A stretch of 55,867 nucleotides of DNA. Source: an uncultured Erysipelotrichaceae bacterium (GTDB taxonomy: Bacteria; Bacillota_I; Bacilli_A; Erysipelotrichales; Erysipelotrichaceae). Under the pieces are notes generated by a model. The model made no database searches, had not been told where the DNA came from, and worked only from the letters and a program-made list of their open reading frames with translations. A program made the translations under genes and the position numbers. Below are positions 17,875-27,829 of the stretch, one piece after another. The DNA lies in NCBI GenBank assembly GCA_934675465.1, contig CAKUQM010000010.1, positions 1 through 55,867 of the forward strand, written 5' to 3'. The first letter of the stretch is position 1. Each line of letters opens with the position of its first letter.

Positions 17875-18299
17875 TTACCCTTCACCCATTCATATGTAAT
17901 GTTGCCATTTCCACAAGTTACTTTTATTATCATGGTTCCTTTTAGTCCATTAAATTCTTTTCCATCAATCCTTGGATTGTCCTCATAGTTATATCCTGAT
18001 AACTTATATCCAACAATAGTATTCTTAACATCATCAAAGTAGCCTACATAATAGTCACCTACTTTATGAGTACATAATTCTCCCTTAGCACAATCATTAA
18101 CAGGACAATCCATACCATTAGAACTATTTACTTTTGTGACACTCTCACATGTATTTAAGGTAAAGGAATCACTACCCTTATTTACTTTATTACCTAACCA
18201 ACCAAACCCATTACAAAGAATCAAGATAATCTCTATCCCCAATACTATTAAGATAACTAATTCTAATACGTTTATACTTCCTTTTTTATTATTTACCAT
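17871..18299 (-). CDS. Cys-rich pilin-operon protein, 142 aa
   Basis: No family is recognised. The N-terminus looks pilin-like: a short basic leader ending in Gly (MVNNKKG), then SINVLELVILIVLG and a hydrophobic helix. The acidic residue, however, falls at position +6 rather than the +5 needed for pilin assembly. The exported part has five cysteines, four of them clustered between about residues 50 and 72 (CESVT, CPVNDC, CTHK), suggesting disulfides. It lies between a pseudopilin and pilD with overlaps on both sides, so a role in the pilus is likely, perhaps as an atypical minor pilin. Confidence 0.65.
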   Translation of the reverse strand: MVNNKKGSINVLELVILIVLGIEIILILCNGFGWLGNKVNKGSDSFTLNTCESVTKVNSSNGMDCPVNDCAKGELCTHKVGDYYVGYFDDVKNTIVGYKLSGYNYEDNPRIDGKEFNGLKGTMIIKVTCGNGNITYEWVKGK

Positions 18300-18831
18300 C
18301 GATAGTTACCCAATTTAAAGCGCGTACATTGAATTTATTTCTAATGATTGACTTATCTTTATAGCCTATATCTAAGTCAACCGTAAATAATTTATTTGTA
18401 TCATCATATGTAATACTATGAATCTTAGCACCTAAATCATTAGTGTATGCTGCATTACCTAAAAGATAATTCTTTTTATCATTATCACCCAATGCAATTC
18501 TTCCATAATTATCACCAGCATCATAGCCGCTTTCATACAAAACATAAATTTTACATAAATTTGACTCATCTATTTGATAAGAAACGCTCTTTATCGTCTC
18601 AACTTCATTAGTAGTGCCTTCTTTATAACTAATTTTATTGGTAAATCTTAATTCATTCGTTAATAAAGAACTTATGGTGTTGTATAGTTGACTTGCTTCT
18701 GATTGCCTAATGGATTCTTTATATTGGTTACTGGATAAAATAACACCAGTTATTAAACCACCGGTTACTAAGCTTAATATAAGTATAGCGACTAACAATT
18801 CGATTAAAGAAAAGCCCTTATTATTATTCAT
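18289..18831 (-). CDS. Minor pseudopilin (GspJ/PilW-like)
   Basis: A 180-residue prepilin. The class III leader MNNNKG is followed by FSLIELLVAILILSLVTGG, with Glu at +5 of the mature protein, then a soluble domain of about 150 residues. I chose the ATG at 18831; the frame extends upstream without a better start, and GGGAGG lies 11 bases before it inside the end of the previous gene, which overlaps by eight bases. The size and hydrophobic pattern fit a GspJ/PilW-type tip pseudopilin, though that subtype is inferred. Confidence 0.85.
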   Translation of the reverse strand: MNNNKGFSLIELLVAILILSLVTGGLITGVILSSNQYKESIRQSEASQLYNTISSLLTNELRFTNKISYKEGTTNEVETIKSVSYQIDESNLCKIYVLYESGYDAGDNYGRIALGDNDKKNYLLGNAAYTNDLGAKIHSITYDDTNKLFTVDLDIGYKDKSIIRNKFNVRALNWVTIDGK

Positions 18832-19111
18832 AATAGTAATAGCCTCCCTCACTTTTGAAAATTTCAGCACTCACCTTTCCAGATATCTCGCCAATAATAT
18901 TTCCATTATTATCAGTTAAAGTAATATCTAATTTATCACCAACTTTTGTTCCCTCTTTTAAAAATGGTTCAATATGTGATTTAGTTTTATTGTTTATTTT
19001 AGCAGCAGTAACAATACTTCCTTGTAACATTAGAATACATAGAGCTACTATTAATAAAGATACTAATACTTCAATTAAAGATTCACCATGATTATTTAAA
19101 AGTTTTTTCAT
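18824..19111 (-). CDS. Minor pseudopilin (GspI/PilV-like), 95 aa
   Basis: A short prepilin: leader MKKLLNNHG, then ESLIEVLVSLLIVALCILML with Glu at +5 and an unusual Glu at +1. Only about 60 residues follow the helix, ending in an aromatic GGYYYYE tail. The ESLIEVLV pattern and small size fit GspI/PilV-type pseudopilins. It lies two bases after the preceding gene, and its end overlaps the next pseudopilin. Confidence 0.85.
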   Translation of the reverse strand: MKKLLNNHGESLIEVLVSLLIVALCILMLQGSIVTAAKINNKTKSHIEPFLKEGTKVGDKLDITLTDNNGNIIGEISGKVSAEIFKSEGGYYYYE

Positions 19112-19113
19112 GA

Positions 19114-19686
19114 TTATTCTACCTCCCCTAAAGAAGCCTTATCATATATCCAAGTTATTTTATTTCCATCTATTCTAAAAGTATATCTATTGTATACAAC
19201 ATTACCATTATCATACTTAAATGATATAGAAGCAGGAATTTCAGATGAGGAACTAGCTCCAAAATTAATTTTATAAGAACAAGTAATATCAGATAGATTA
19301 TCGCCTTTTATTACGATTTTTCCTTCTGTATGTCCGCTAGTTGCATTCCTATTAATGACTATACTAGATATATCTACAATTATTCTTTTTAATGAATCAT
19401 CACTTGCTGTAATAGAATAAACCTTTGTACCATTATCATCTACAAATTCATAACCACCTTTATTATCGCTTGAGTATTCAGTAATTTTATTCGATAAAAA
19501 TAACACTGCAGAATCTAATTCTATATTCTTTTGAATTGTTTCTTTATAAGAAGCCTCTCTTTTAACACCAGAAGTAGCTGCTACTATAATCACCAAAGAA
19601 ACTACAGTAGCAACTAAGAATAATAACAACGCAAAAAGGATTGAAACTCCTGATTGACTATTTAATTTTTTCTTTATAGTTTTCAT
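19114..19686 (-). CDS. Minor pseudopilin lacking Glu5 (PilX/GspK-like)
   Basis: A 190-residue protein with a 13-residue leader ending SQSG, then VSILFALLLFLVATVVSLVII and a soluble domain. Position +5 is Phe, not Glu. Lack of Glu5 is known for GspK-type pseudopilins, which cap the tip, so this may be the tip subunit or the partner of the giant pilin. Its ATG overlaps the stop of the giant pilin gene by four bases, which ties their translation together. Confidence 0.8.
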   Translation of the reverse strand: MKTIKKKLNSQSGVSILFALLLFLVATVVSLVIIVAATSGVKREASYKETIQKNIELDSAVLFLSNKITEYSSDNKGGYEFVDDNGTKVYSITASDDSLKRIIVDISSIVINRNATSGHTEGKIVIKGDNLSDITCSYKINFGASSSSEIPASISFKYDNGNVVYNRYTFRIDGNKITWIYDKASLGEVE

Positions 19687-22600
19687 TCTGTTCCTCCTAC
19701 ATTTGCAGATTCATAATAATTTACTTTGATATCTTCACTATATTTATAGATCTCAATAGATTCACCACTTGAATCATTAGTAAAACGTTTGTTCGTTGCA
19801 TCTAATCCAATATATCCCCTAATATAATTGTCATTATATAGTTTTTTAACATTATCTTTGTCTATATAATTCCACGATTGTGCTGTTTTTGAAGTTGTCA
19901 AATAATATCCTAAATAATAACCAGCATTTAAATAATTATTAACTACAGAATTATATAGATATTTGTTTGTTTTTCTTGTCCAAATTAAATTAGGATTGTC
20001 ACTTGAAATATAAACATTACCAAAAACATCTATCTTCTTAGAAATTATTTCTGCATTTCTATAGTAAGAATCATCATTTTTTGCATTCTCTGAAGACATA
20101 GCATAATCACCAGAAACAATTAAATAATTATTGTTTTCTTCGAAATCGTTAACTTTTGTATATCCTTTAATCTTAAAAATGGCATTTAGTGATAAATCAT
20201 TATCTAGAAATAAATTAGCGTATCCATCTTTATCTACAACTTTAGTTCCATCATCTTGGAAAAATCCTTCGAATGTATATCCATCTTTTAAATTATAAGT
20301 AGGTATATCCACATGGCTTAATATAGTACCCTTTTCATAATTGATTACACTAGAACTTTTATTTCCATTTATATCAGTAGCATTTAAAGTCAATTTAACC
20401 GCTTCATTCCAATGAGCTTGTAATTCTACAGTTTTGTTTTCATCGTTGATATGTACTAATAGATATTGATTAAATAATTCTTTTTCAAGTATTTTTCCGT
20501 CTGCATCAGCAACTTTAACATCATCAGAATCATACCATCCTTCAAGGATATAACCATCTTTAGTAGTGTTTGTTAATGAAATATTACTAAAATCATCATA
20601 ACTTCTAGTAATTGTTTCTAAATTAGATCCTTCACCGATTAAAGCACTATTAAAGCTAATTTGACTGCTCTTAGGTACATATTTAGCTTTTAAGTAAACA
20701 TCTTTATTTTGTGCTGTAAAAGATTCTACTTTACTACCATTTTCATCATACCAACCATTAAACTCATATCCTGTTTTTAGATCAGGTTTGATATCAGTTA
20801 AAACAACATCGGTACCAACAGTTAATTCAATTACCTTAGTAGCATGATTTTCAATAGTGCCACCATTCGCATCTAAGGTTAACTTATAAGGTACTGTATT
20901 GACAGTAACTGGTACTTCCAATGGGAAAGTGTCACCATTATTGTTTCTAATATTTACTTTAAGAGTACATTCAAATGTATCATATTTATATCCTCTATAA
21001 GAAAATGTAATAGCACGAGTATTATAGTCATTATTAGAAATACTATTTGTTACTAAGTTATATAGTTTGATATCTACTAGACCATTATTAATCTCGTTTT
21101 GAATATCTGGATTACTTGAACTTAATGAAATATCATCAATTATTACTTTTTTAATCAAATCATTATTCACTGTAGCATTTGGATCATTTCTTTCATAAAT
21201 GAAATATTTACTTTCATTATTCTTTGGACCAAATGTTCCATAACTTGGACTTGTAGCCATTGTTGCTAAGTTTGTATCATTAATTGTTATTTCGCTATAA
21301 TTATTGCCACAAATACCTACTGTATAATTAGTTAAGATATTAATGTTGGCACTAGAACTATATTTATTACCATTATAATCATAGGTTGCAGTGGCTGTAA
21401 CAATACCATTGAAACCATTTGAAGTAATCTTAAATATATCTTTATAATTATCATCTATTTCAAACGCATTTTGTTCCTCTGTACCAATCTTAGAGGAAGT
21501 AATAGTCCAAGTAACTATATCTGAGTAATCCTTAGTAACATCAGAAGCTGTAGCTAGTATGAATTTTTCGATACCTGCAGAAACTTTTTTACCATATCCA
21601 AATACTTTCGTTTCACCAGAATTCATATAAATAGTATGTTCTGGTTGAATAATTAAATTTAAGTTTGCAGTAACAACTAAGTTAAACTTGGCACCAAAAG
21701 AAATTCCATCAACCTTCCATGCAGCAGTGATATCAGTAGCACCAGCCTTCATAGCCTTAACATTAATCTTATAATTACCATCAGCATCCTTAATATATAA
21801 ATTGCCATCACTATATTGTGCTAATTCAGCATATTCACTTTCTTCAACAGTAAATGATAAATCTGTAATATTCTGGCCACTACTATTTAGTACAAATTCT
21901 TTATAGGCAAAGCCATCATTACTCATATCATCAAAGATATCGATAGTTCCACTACCCTGTTCAAAATAAGCACTTTCTAAAGGCCATGAACCATAATGTA
22001 CATTAACTGTTCTCTTGCCTTCTTCTTGTTTGATAACTGTTGGGAAAGGATAATCCTTTCCTGTTAAAGACATGTTTCCAGCAGAGAAAGAATACTTACC
22101 ATTGACAACATTGCCACTATCATCTTCTGTACTTACATCACCAAAAACAGTAGCACCTAATGTTCCATTCATAGTAGAATTGGATAATTCTTCATATTTC
22201 TTAGATGTATTGTTTATATCTAAGGAACTATCTCCATTATTCATTCCTGAACTATTGTTAGTGCCACTAAAATATTGAGAAATAGGCAAAGAAGAGCCTA
22301 AAACCATTTGTTTAATTTGATCTTCAGTCCAAGATCTCAAGTACGAATAAGCATTATTCCTACTAAAATAATAAGCAGGAGCCTTGCTCATATCGATTTT
22401 TCCACTTCTTTCAAGATAATAGCAATTTCTAATATCAACTTTAACAGCACCTTGTCCGTATCTATCAGCAGCACTTGTCATCATGGTAATAGAACGAATT
22501 GTTCCTTCTAAGGCAGGAAAATCCATATATGTGTAGCAATTCTTAATTTTTGGATTGCCATCCTTTATATTAGAATTTCCAGTAAAGTTTTGATAATTCA

Positions 22601-25600
22601 TAGTAAAACCGCTACCTGCGATACCTGCAAGATAAATATTAGTACTACCATTTACATATGCATTTTCGTTGCTACTAACAGAAACATAATTTGTATATAC
22701 ATCATATTTCTTTCTATATGTTTCTTTTAAAGTATCTGCACCAACCTTAATGGAACCGCCGCTATAACTATTGGTTACCTCATCTTGTACTGCACCAGAA
22801 ATACCACCAACACGAATAAAGTTTCCCCATTCAGCTTGTGTGAATTTGCCATTAGTACCTTCATGTTTACAATTAATTTCAATATCTACAACCGCAGAAC
22901 ATCTATCGATATTAACATTTGATACGCCTATCAAACCACCTACATTAGCTTCACCCAATGTTAGAGTATTTTTACTATCATCAATAACCTTATAACCAGC
23001 AATAGCACAATTTTCTATCTTTGCATTAGCTTCGTTGTTATAGCCATAGGCAATACCAACTAAACCGCCCAAAGCATAAGCGCCATTATTATCGGTATTT
23101 TCAGTAGATCTTGTAATTATAGCACCTTGCGTACTATATAGAATAGTATTCTTTAAGTTAGCATCTACAGTAACGCCAAATAAACCAACTGTAAAACTCT
23201 TTGAATTGATTTTTAATTCTTGAATCTTATAACTTTGTCCATCATATGTACCACCAAACCAACTATACAGAATTGCATTATAGCTGCTTGCAGAAGAAGT
23301 ACTTTGCCCTGAAATTGGTACAAAATTTTCAATATCTTTAGCGTTCAAATCATGTGATTGTTTAAATACATAATTCTTCGCAACACTATTTCCTGCACCA
23401 CTTGAACTTTGATTTCCAGTACCATTTGGAATTGTTGTATACATCAAATAATTAAATTTTTGGTAATTGGATGTATCTACTAAATTCTTAGAACTACTAT
23501 TTGATGAATTCCAGTTGATATATTGAAGTTGATCTGCACTTCTAACTTCATAAGGATTATTATCTAAACCTGGTTGCTTATTAATGAACTGTTGAGCATT
23601 AGAATCACTTGTGGTCAATTTTGTATTAAAAGATATTGCATTCGCAAAGAATGGAGAAATTGTAAAATTATAAGTCTCATCGCCTAAAGTTAATTCAATA
23701 TTTCCATTAGGCTCTTCACCCTTTAAATAAATATAACTCTTACTTGTATCAGTTGTAGTTGTATAAGGGTAGAACTGAATATGGGGCATTTGACGCTCTA
23801 GTTCAGCCTTAACATCAGTATTGATTGAAGATGAACTCACTAAATTAGTAAATTTTTGAGTCTCTGTAGTAATATCTACACCTTTTCCGTAGTAAAAACC
23901 ATAACCATATTCAGTTATTACACCACCATCATCATGTTGCGTACAAAGGTTAGAACTGTAAGCTAAGTTACCGTAAGAAGAACCAATAAAAGTAATCTTA
24001 TAACCGTTGTTTTGACCTTGTTCCTCATGCTCCCAATAGAAAACACCAACAACACCAAGTTCAGGCTTTACTTGCCATTCTCCATAATGAATTAATTTAT
24101 CATCGCTATCCTTAACAATAGCTCTATAAGGATAATCAACTTCATTTCCATCTAAGCTAGTAGTTAAATTATGATACTTAGAAGTAGCAGCTTTACTATT
24201 GCCCTTTAGAGTAACCAATTCCTCATAAATCTTATTAACACCGCTAGTTTCATTTGTGCCATCAAAAGAATATAAGCTATCAATATAGTTAAAACTACCA
24301 CCATGTAAGTAATAAGAATTATTTACAGTACCACCACCAAAATTAGGTGCGAAGTTATAAGTCTTAGAGCCATTACCTGATGAAATCAAAGAAGTGGCAC
24401 AATATGAATTATTAATAGTACCAGTATTATAACCCGCAAAACCAGCAATTTTTGTATCGCCATCTGGTGCCTTGCTTTCAATTAAAGAAATACCATAAGT
24501 ATTGTCAATAATACCTTCGTTATAACCTACAAAAGATCCTGCATAAGCAGTTGCTGTATTCATATCGATACTTAATTTAGGCAAATCAGCAGCACTATTT
24601 GTGATGGAACCGTTAGCTGAATTATAGCCTACTAAACCGCCAATATAAACTGTAGAGTTACGATAGCCATAAATTTTTCCTTGCTCACCCGCTAAGTAAT
24701 ATCCTGCGATAGCACTATTATCAATAACACCATCATTGTAACCAACAAGCACACCAAAATAAGCATCTTGGTTAGAACCAATAGGTTCCTTTCTTGTCAC
24801 ATTATATGAAGAGCCATTTATCGCATATTGAGTAGCAACCACAACATCCTTAATAGTTCCACTATTATAGCCAAATAATCCTATATAAGTACCTGATTCA
24901 GTTTTGAAGTTAATATTGTTAATTTCGAAAGATCCACCCTTATATGTACCAATAAATGAATCATTCTTTGTTTCGCCTATTGGGACTTGATAAGTTACAA
25001 CTTTTTTATTAGTACCAAAATTAGTCCACTCATAAGCAACATAATCCATTTTTCTTTCTTGAGTATAAGTAACATTATTACCTAAAATATTGCGATAATC
25101 CTTATATAAAACAGCAAGATTATTTAAATGATGTGGAGATCTAATATAAACATTGTTAGGTACTTCAGGCTTTGTATCACTTTCTATTGCGCTATGACCA
25201 AAATGAGGATTAAAGTAGAAAGTTTTTGAACCACTCTTTGTACTAATCACACACTTTTTATAGAAGCCTTCAATAGCGGTATTAAAGTTTGTTATATCAA
25301 TTGGATAAACTCGATAATTGACATTACCCTTGGTTACTTCATAATAAGTAGATGAAAAATCTATCTTATTTCCATCAACCTCAAAACTGCCACCCTTAAT
25401 AATATCGGTAGTTCTAAAGGCAACACCATAGCCATCACCAACAATATCATTCTTATCATTTAAAGAGTTTTCAACGTTAGCACCATCAAAACCATAAACT
25501 TCTCTAGTGCCAACTTTATATTTCTCATAATAAACTAAAGAACCTGGCGCAAAAGAAGCACTCCAGTCACCATAATGTTTCATGCCAACTAGCTTATGAT

Positions 25601-27794
25601 AATTATAAGAAGTTAAAGAAGTACCCATTAACTTATATGGATAAGAACTAATACCAGTTAAGTTAAAATCATCACCTAAGTTTGTTGTTAATTCATTATA
25701 GTAATCTCCAACATCTGTATTTTTATCACCTCTTAAAAAATAAACATTTTTTGAATTAACAGAGCTTTTAACAGTTGCGTAATATATTGAATTATCTTCT
25801 TTAGTATCTAAAGTGATACCTGTATTTGTACCAATTAATCTTGTATTATCTAAATATCCTTTTGCAATAACTGTATATGAATTCTTAATCTCATTTACTT
25901 CTCCAAATACAAGACCTGCTAGTTTAGCATCATCACTTCCATCAGTTCCAATAAATCCAGCGCTATATGCACTAGAAATATTAATAGTGCCATTACCTTC
26001 ACCTACTAAACCACCAACTGTATTACCATATAAGTAACAATCAGTATAAGTTTTATTAATATTTATAGTTCCCTCATTTTTACCAATTAAACCACCGGTA
26101 ATAGCATTCTTATTACTTAAACCAATATTTGTAGCTACAAAAGATGAACTAATATTTAAAGTACCCTTATTTAAACCAACTAAACCGCCAGATACTTCTT
26201 GTCCATAAATCCATCTAACAGCCTCTAAATAATATTTACTATTAATATTAGTTGGAATATCAATTGTATTGTCTAAATAAATACCACAATTATTAATTGT
26301 TACACCACCGCTATTAATTGTACTGATTAAACCACCCGCAACAGTATCATTACCATAGACTCTTTCACCAGTCATGTTTAAATCAGTAATACTTAAATTA
26401 TGATCAACAGTATTAAATAGACCGCTTCTGCTAGCAAGCCCTTTAATAGTAAAACCTTTACCATCCAATAATCTTAAATTACTATTAACAATTCCTTTAA
26501 AACAAGGAACCACTACGCCATTAACATTACCAGTATTACTTATTCTATTAATAGAGATAGTTCCATTAATATAAGAATCAATATATGTTGTACTAAACTT
26601 TCCATCTTTATTAAAATCAATATCGTTTAATAACAATGCTTTTGAGTAATCCTGATATACACCACTCTCGCTATGAAGATTTTGTAGATGACGACCATTA
26701 GAAATATAAGCTGTATTATTATCGTTACCATTATCTTTTCTATCCGCAAAAATACTGTTGCCAACAGTTGTCTTATCATAACAAATTACAGTGCCCTCAG
26801 TGCATTCTGTATTAGTAGTTAAAGTAATATCATCACCAGCAGTTAAACCACTAAAAATAGACTTAAATCTCTTTGATTCGCTGCTTAGATCATCAATCAA
26901 GAAATCAAAAGTATAGTTATTACCAACCTTACTTATCTTGTAATAATCTTTATTGAGTTGTGTTTCAGCAACACCATTAGTTTTATATGAAGCTACATCA
27001 GTAACAGGATTATAAAAATATGTAACTGTTTTACCATGTTCATCTCTAAATTCAAAAGTAAACTTTACAGTCTTAATATCTACACCAGGACCAATTCTTC
27101 CCTTAATAACAGCTCTATTAACTTCTTCCTCAGAATAAATCTTTGCTGAAGAAATAGTTATAGTTTTTGTAGAACTACCAGAACCTGGAGTACTGCCCCC
27201 ATAATAGCCAAGCTTAGCACCCTTTTCTAAACGAATTTGTTTCAATCTATAATTACTTAAATAATCCTTGTTTCCAGGTGAATATTCTTCACTAACATCA
27301 ATCAAATCTTCACTATAATAAACCGCATAAACAAAAGGAACCGTTAAATTAGCAGGATCTGTAAAAGAATTCCTTTTTGCATAAGGCATATATTCGACAA
27401 CAAAATGGCAATTCTTTAAAGAATCATCAATCACATTTGATCCAATCAACGCTTCTAATTCGCTTATATTCTTACTAGTGAAATAATAAATTGAATTCTC
27501 ATTAATCGCATCATTATCAACGGTATTATCATAATCACCAGGAACATTGCCTAATGGACTAATATAACTCTTACCACTAGGATCATACAAATTACTCAAA
27601 CCACTTGTATATAATTCACTTAATCTATTCTGTACAGCTGTATAAATAATCTCAGCCTTATCATCTAATTCCATTTGTCTTAAATTCTTTTTAATAGTAA
27701 AAACACCTGGCACAGCCAACGCAAAAAGGATAACTAAAATAGTTATTGTTAATAATGTTTCTGTTAATGTAAAACCCTTATTCTTCTTATTCAT
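19683..27794 (-). CDS. Giant modular pilin/adhesin, 2703 aa
   Basis: A protein of about 290 kDa that starts as a type IV prepilin: leader MNKKNKG, then FTLTETLLTITILVILFALA with Glu at +5. Beyond the pilin helix lie long GLUG-type beta repeats (GGLVGLNKG, GGLIGKNEG, GGLVGEGNG near residues 530-610; GGLVGYNSA near 1050; GGLVGIAYG and GGLIGVSN near 1575-1620). Three internal modules each end in HYG(D/E/S)W near residues 740, 1240 and 1935. A region with Ig-like character follows (about 1990-2290), then InlB-type beta-grasp repeats (LTLDANGG near 2305; GWYD near 2345 and 2420; GFFQDDGTK near 2508) and a unique C-terminal domain. GLUG and InlB repeats occur in surface adhesins. I chose the ATG at 27794 because the -10 box covers the upstream ATG at 27839. 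It heads the pilus operon and is probably a pilus-tip adhesin. Confidence 0.88.
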   Translation of the reverse strand: MNKKNKGFTLTETLLTITILVILFALAVPGVFTIKKNLRQMELDDKAEIIYTAVQNRLSELYTSGLSNLYDPSGKSYISPLGNVPGDYDNTVDNDAINENSIYYFTSKNISELEALIGSNVIDDSLKNCHFVVEYMPYAKRNSFTDPANLTVPFVYAVYYSEDLIDVSEEYSPGNKDYLSNYRLKQIRLEKGAKLGYYGGSTPGSGSSTKTITISSAKIYSEEEVNRAVIKGRIGPGVDIKTVKFTFEFRDEHGKTVTYFYNPVTDVASYKTNGVAETQLNKDYYKISKVGNNYTFDFLIDDLSSESKRFKSIFSGLTAGDDITLTTNTECTEGTVICYDKTTVGNSIFADRKDNGNDNNTAYISNGRHLQNLHSESGVYQDYSKALLLNDIDFNKDGKFSTTYIDSYINGTISINRISNTGNVNGVVVPCFKGIVNSNLRLLDGKGFTIKGLASRSGLFNTVDHNLSITDLNMTGERVYGNDTVAGGLISTINSGGVTINNCGIYLDNTIDIPTNINSKYYLEAVRWIYGQEVSGGLVGLNKGTLNISSSFVATNIGLSNKNAITGGLIGKNEGTININKTYTDCYLYGNTVGGLVGEGNGTINISSAYSAGFIGTDGSDDAKLAGLVFGEVNEIKNSYTVIAKGYLDNTRLIGTNTGITLDTKEDNSIYYATVKSSVNSKNVYFLRGDKNTDVGDYYNELTTNLGDDFNLTGISSYPYKLMGTSLTSYNYHKLVGMKHYGDWSASFAPGSLVYYEKYKVGTREVYGFDGANVENSLNDKNDIVGDGYGVAFRTTDIIKGGSFEVDGNKIDFSSTYYEVTKGNVNYRVYPIDITNFNTAIEGFYKKCVISTKSGSKTFYFNPHFGHSAIESDTKPEVPNNVYIRSPHHLNNLAVLYKDYRNILGNNVTYTQERKMDYVAYEWTNFGTNKKVVTYQVPIGETKNDSFIGTYKGGSFEINNINFKTESGTYIGLFGYNSGTIKDVVVATQYAINGSSYNVTRKEPIGSNQDAYFGVLVGYNDGVIDNSAIAGYYLAGEQGKIYGYRNSTVYIGGLVGYNSANGSITNSAADLPKLSIDMNTATAYAGSFVGYNEGIIDNTYGISLIESKAPDGDTKIAGFAGYNTGTINNSYCATSLISSGNGSKTYNFAPNFGGGTVNNSYYLHGGSFNYIDSLYSFDGTNETSGVNKIYEELVTLKGNSKAATSKYHNLTTSLDGNEVDYPYRAIVKDSDDKLIHYGEWQVKPELGVVGVFYWEHEEQGQNNGYKITFIGSSYGNLAYSSNLCTQHDDGGVITEYGYGFYYGKGVDITTETQKFTNLVSSSSINTDVKAELERQMPHIQFYPYTTTTDTSKSYIYLKGEEPNGNIELTLGDETYNFTISPFFANAISFNTKLTTSDSNAQQFINKQPGLDNNPYEVRSADQLQYINWNSSNSSSKNLVDTSNYQKFNYLMYTTIPNGTGNQSSSGAGNSVAKNYVFKQSHDLNAKDIENFVPISGQSTSSASSYNAILYSWFGGTYDGQSYKIQELKINSKSFTVGLFGVTVDANLKNTILYSTQGAIITRSTENTDNNGAYALGGLVGIAYGYNNEANAKIENCAIAGYKVIDDSKNTLTLGEANVGGLIGVSNVNIDRCSAVVDIEINCKHEGTNGKFTQAEWGNFIRVGGISGAVQDEVTNSYSGGSIKVGADTLKETYRKKYDVYTNYVSVSSNENAYVNGSTNIYLAGIAGSGFTMNYQNFTGNSNIKDGNPKIKNCYTYMDFPALEGTIRSITMMTSAADRYGQGAVKVDIRNCYYLERSGKIDMSKAPAYYFSRNNAYSYLRSWTEDQIKQMVLGSSLPISQYFSGTNNSSGMNNGDSSLDINNTSKKYEELSNSTMNGTLGATVFGDVSTEDDSGNVVNGKYSFSAGNMSLTGKDYPFPTVIKQEEGKRTVNVHYGSWPLESAYFEQGSGTIDIFDDMSNDGFAYKEFVLNSSGQNITDLSFTVEESEYAELAQYSDGNLYIKDADGNYKINVKAMKAGATDITAAWKVDGISFGAKFNLVVTANLNLIIQPEHTIYMNSGETKVFGYGKKVSAGIEKFILATASDVTKDYSDIVTWTITSSKIGTEEQNAFEIDDNYKDIFKITSNGFNGIVTATATYDYNGNKYSSSANINILTNYTVGICGNNYSEITINDTNLATMATSPSYGTFGPKNNESKYFIYERNDPNATVNNDLIKKVIIDDISLSSSNPDIQNEINNGLVDIKLYNLVTNSISNNDYNTRAITFSYRGYKYDTFECTLKVNIRNNNGDTFPLEVPVTVNTVPYKLTLDANGGTIENHATKVIELTVGTDVVLTDIKPDLKTGYEFNGWYDENGSKVESFTAQNKDVYLKAKYVPKSSQISFNSALIGEGSNLETITRSYDDFSNISLTNTTKDGYILEGWYDSDDVKVADADGKILEKELFNQYLLVHINDENKTVELQAHWNEAVKLTLNATDINGNKSSSVINYEKGTILSHVDIPTYNLKDGYTFEGFFQDDGTKVVDKDGYANLFLDNDLSLNAIFKIKGYTKVNDFEENNNYLIVSGDYAMSSENAKNDDSYYRNAEIISKKIDVFGNVYISSDNPNLIWTRKTNKYLYNSVVNNYLNAGYYLGYYLTTSKTAQSWNYIDKDNVKKLYNDNYIRGYIGLDATNKRFTNDSSGESIEIYKYSEDIKVNYYESANVGGTE

Positions 27795-27804
27795 AACTAA
27801 AAAC

Positions 27805-27825
27805 AGTAGTATCTCTCCTACTACT
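27805..27825 (-). promoter_or_regulatory. 5' stem-loop presenting the Shine-Dalgarno of the giant pilin
   Basis: In the mRNA sense AGTAGTA and TACTACT form a perfect seven-pair stem whose loop is GGAGAGA, the only Shine-Dalgarno-like sequence before the start. The loop lies 18 bases from the ATG, too far in linear form, so folding may bring it closer. The stem falls at or very near the predicted 5' end of the transcript, where it could also protect the long mRNA from decay. Confidence 0.5.
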
Positions 27826-27829
27826 AAAT

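Noticed and set aside
19683..27794. Possible CRISPR array or DNA tandem repeats
   Set aside because: The repetition is at protein level (GLUG and InlB motifs) with varied spacing and codons; there are no identical direct repeats with uniform spacers and no cas genes.
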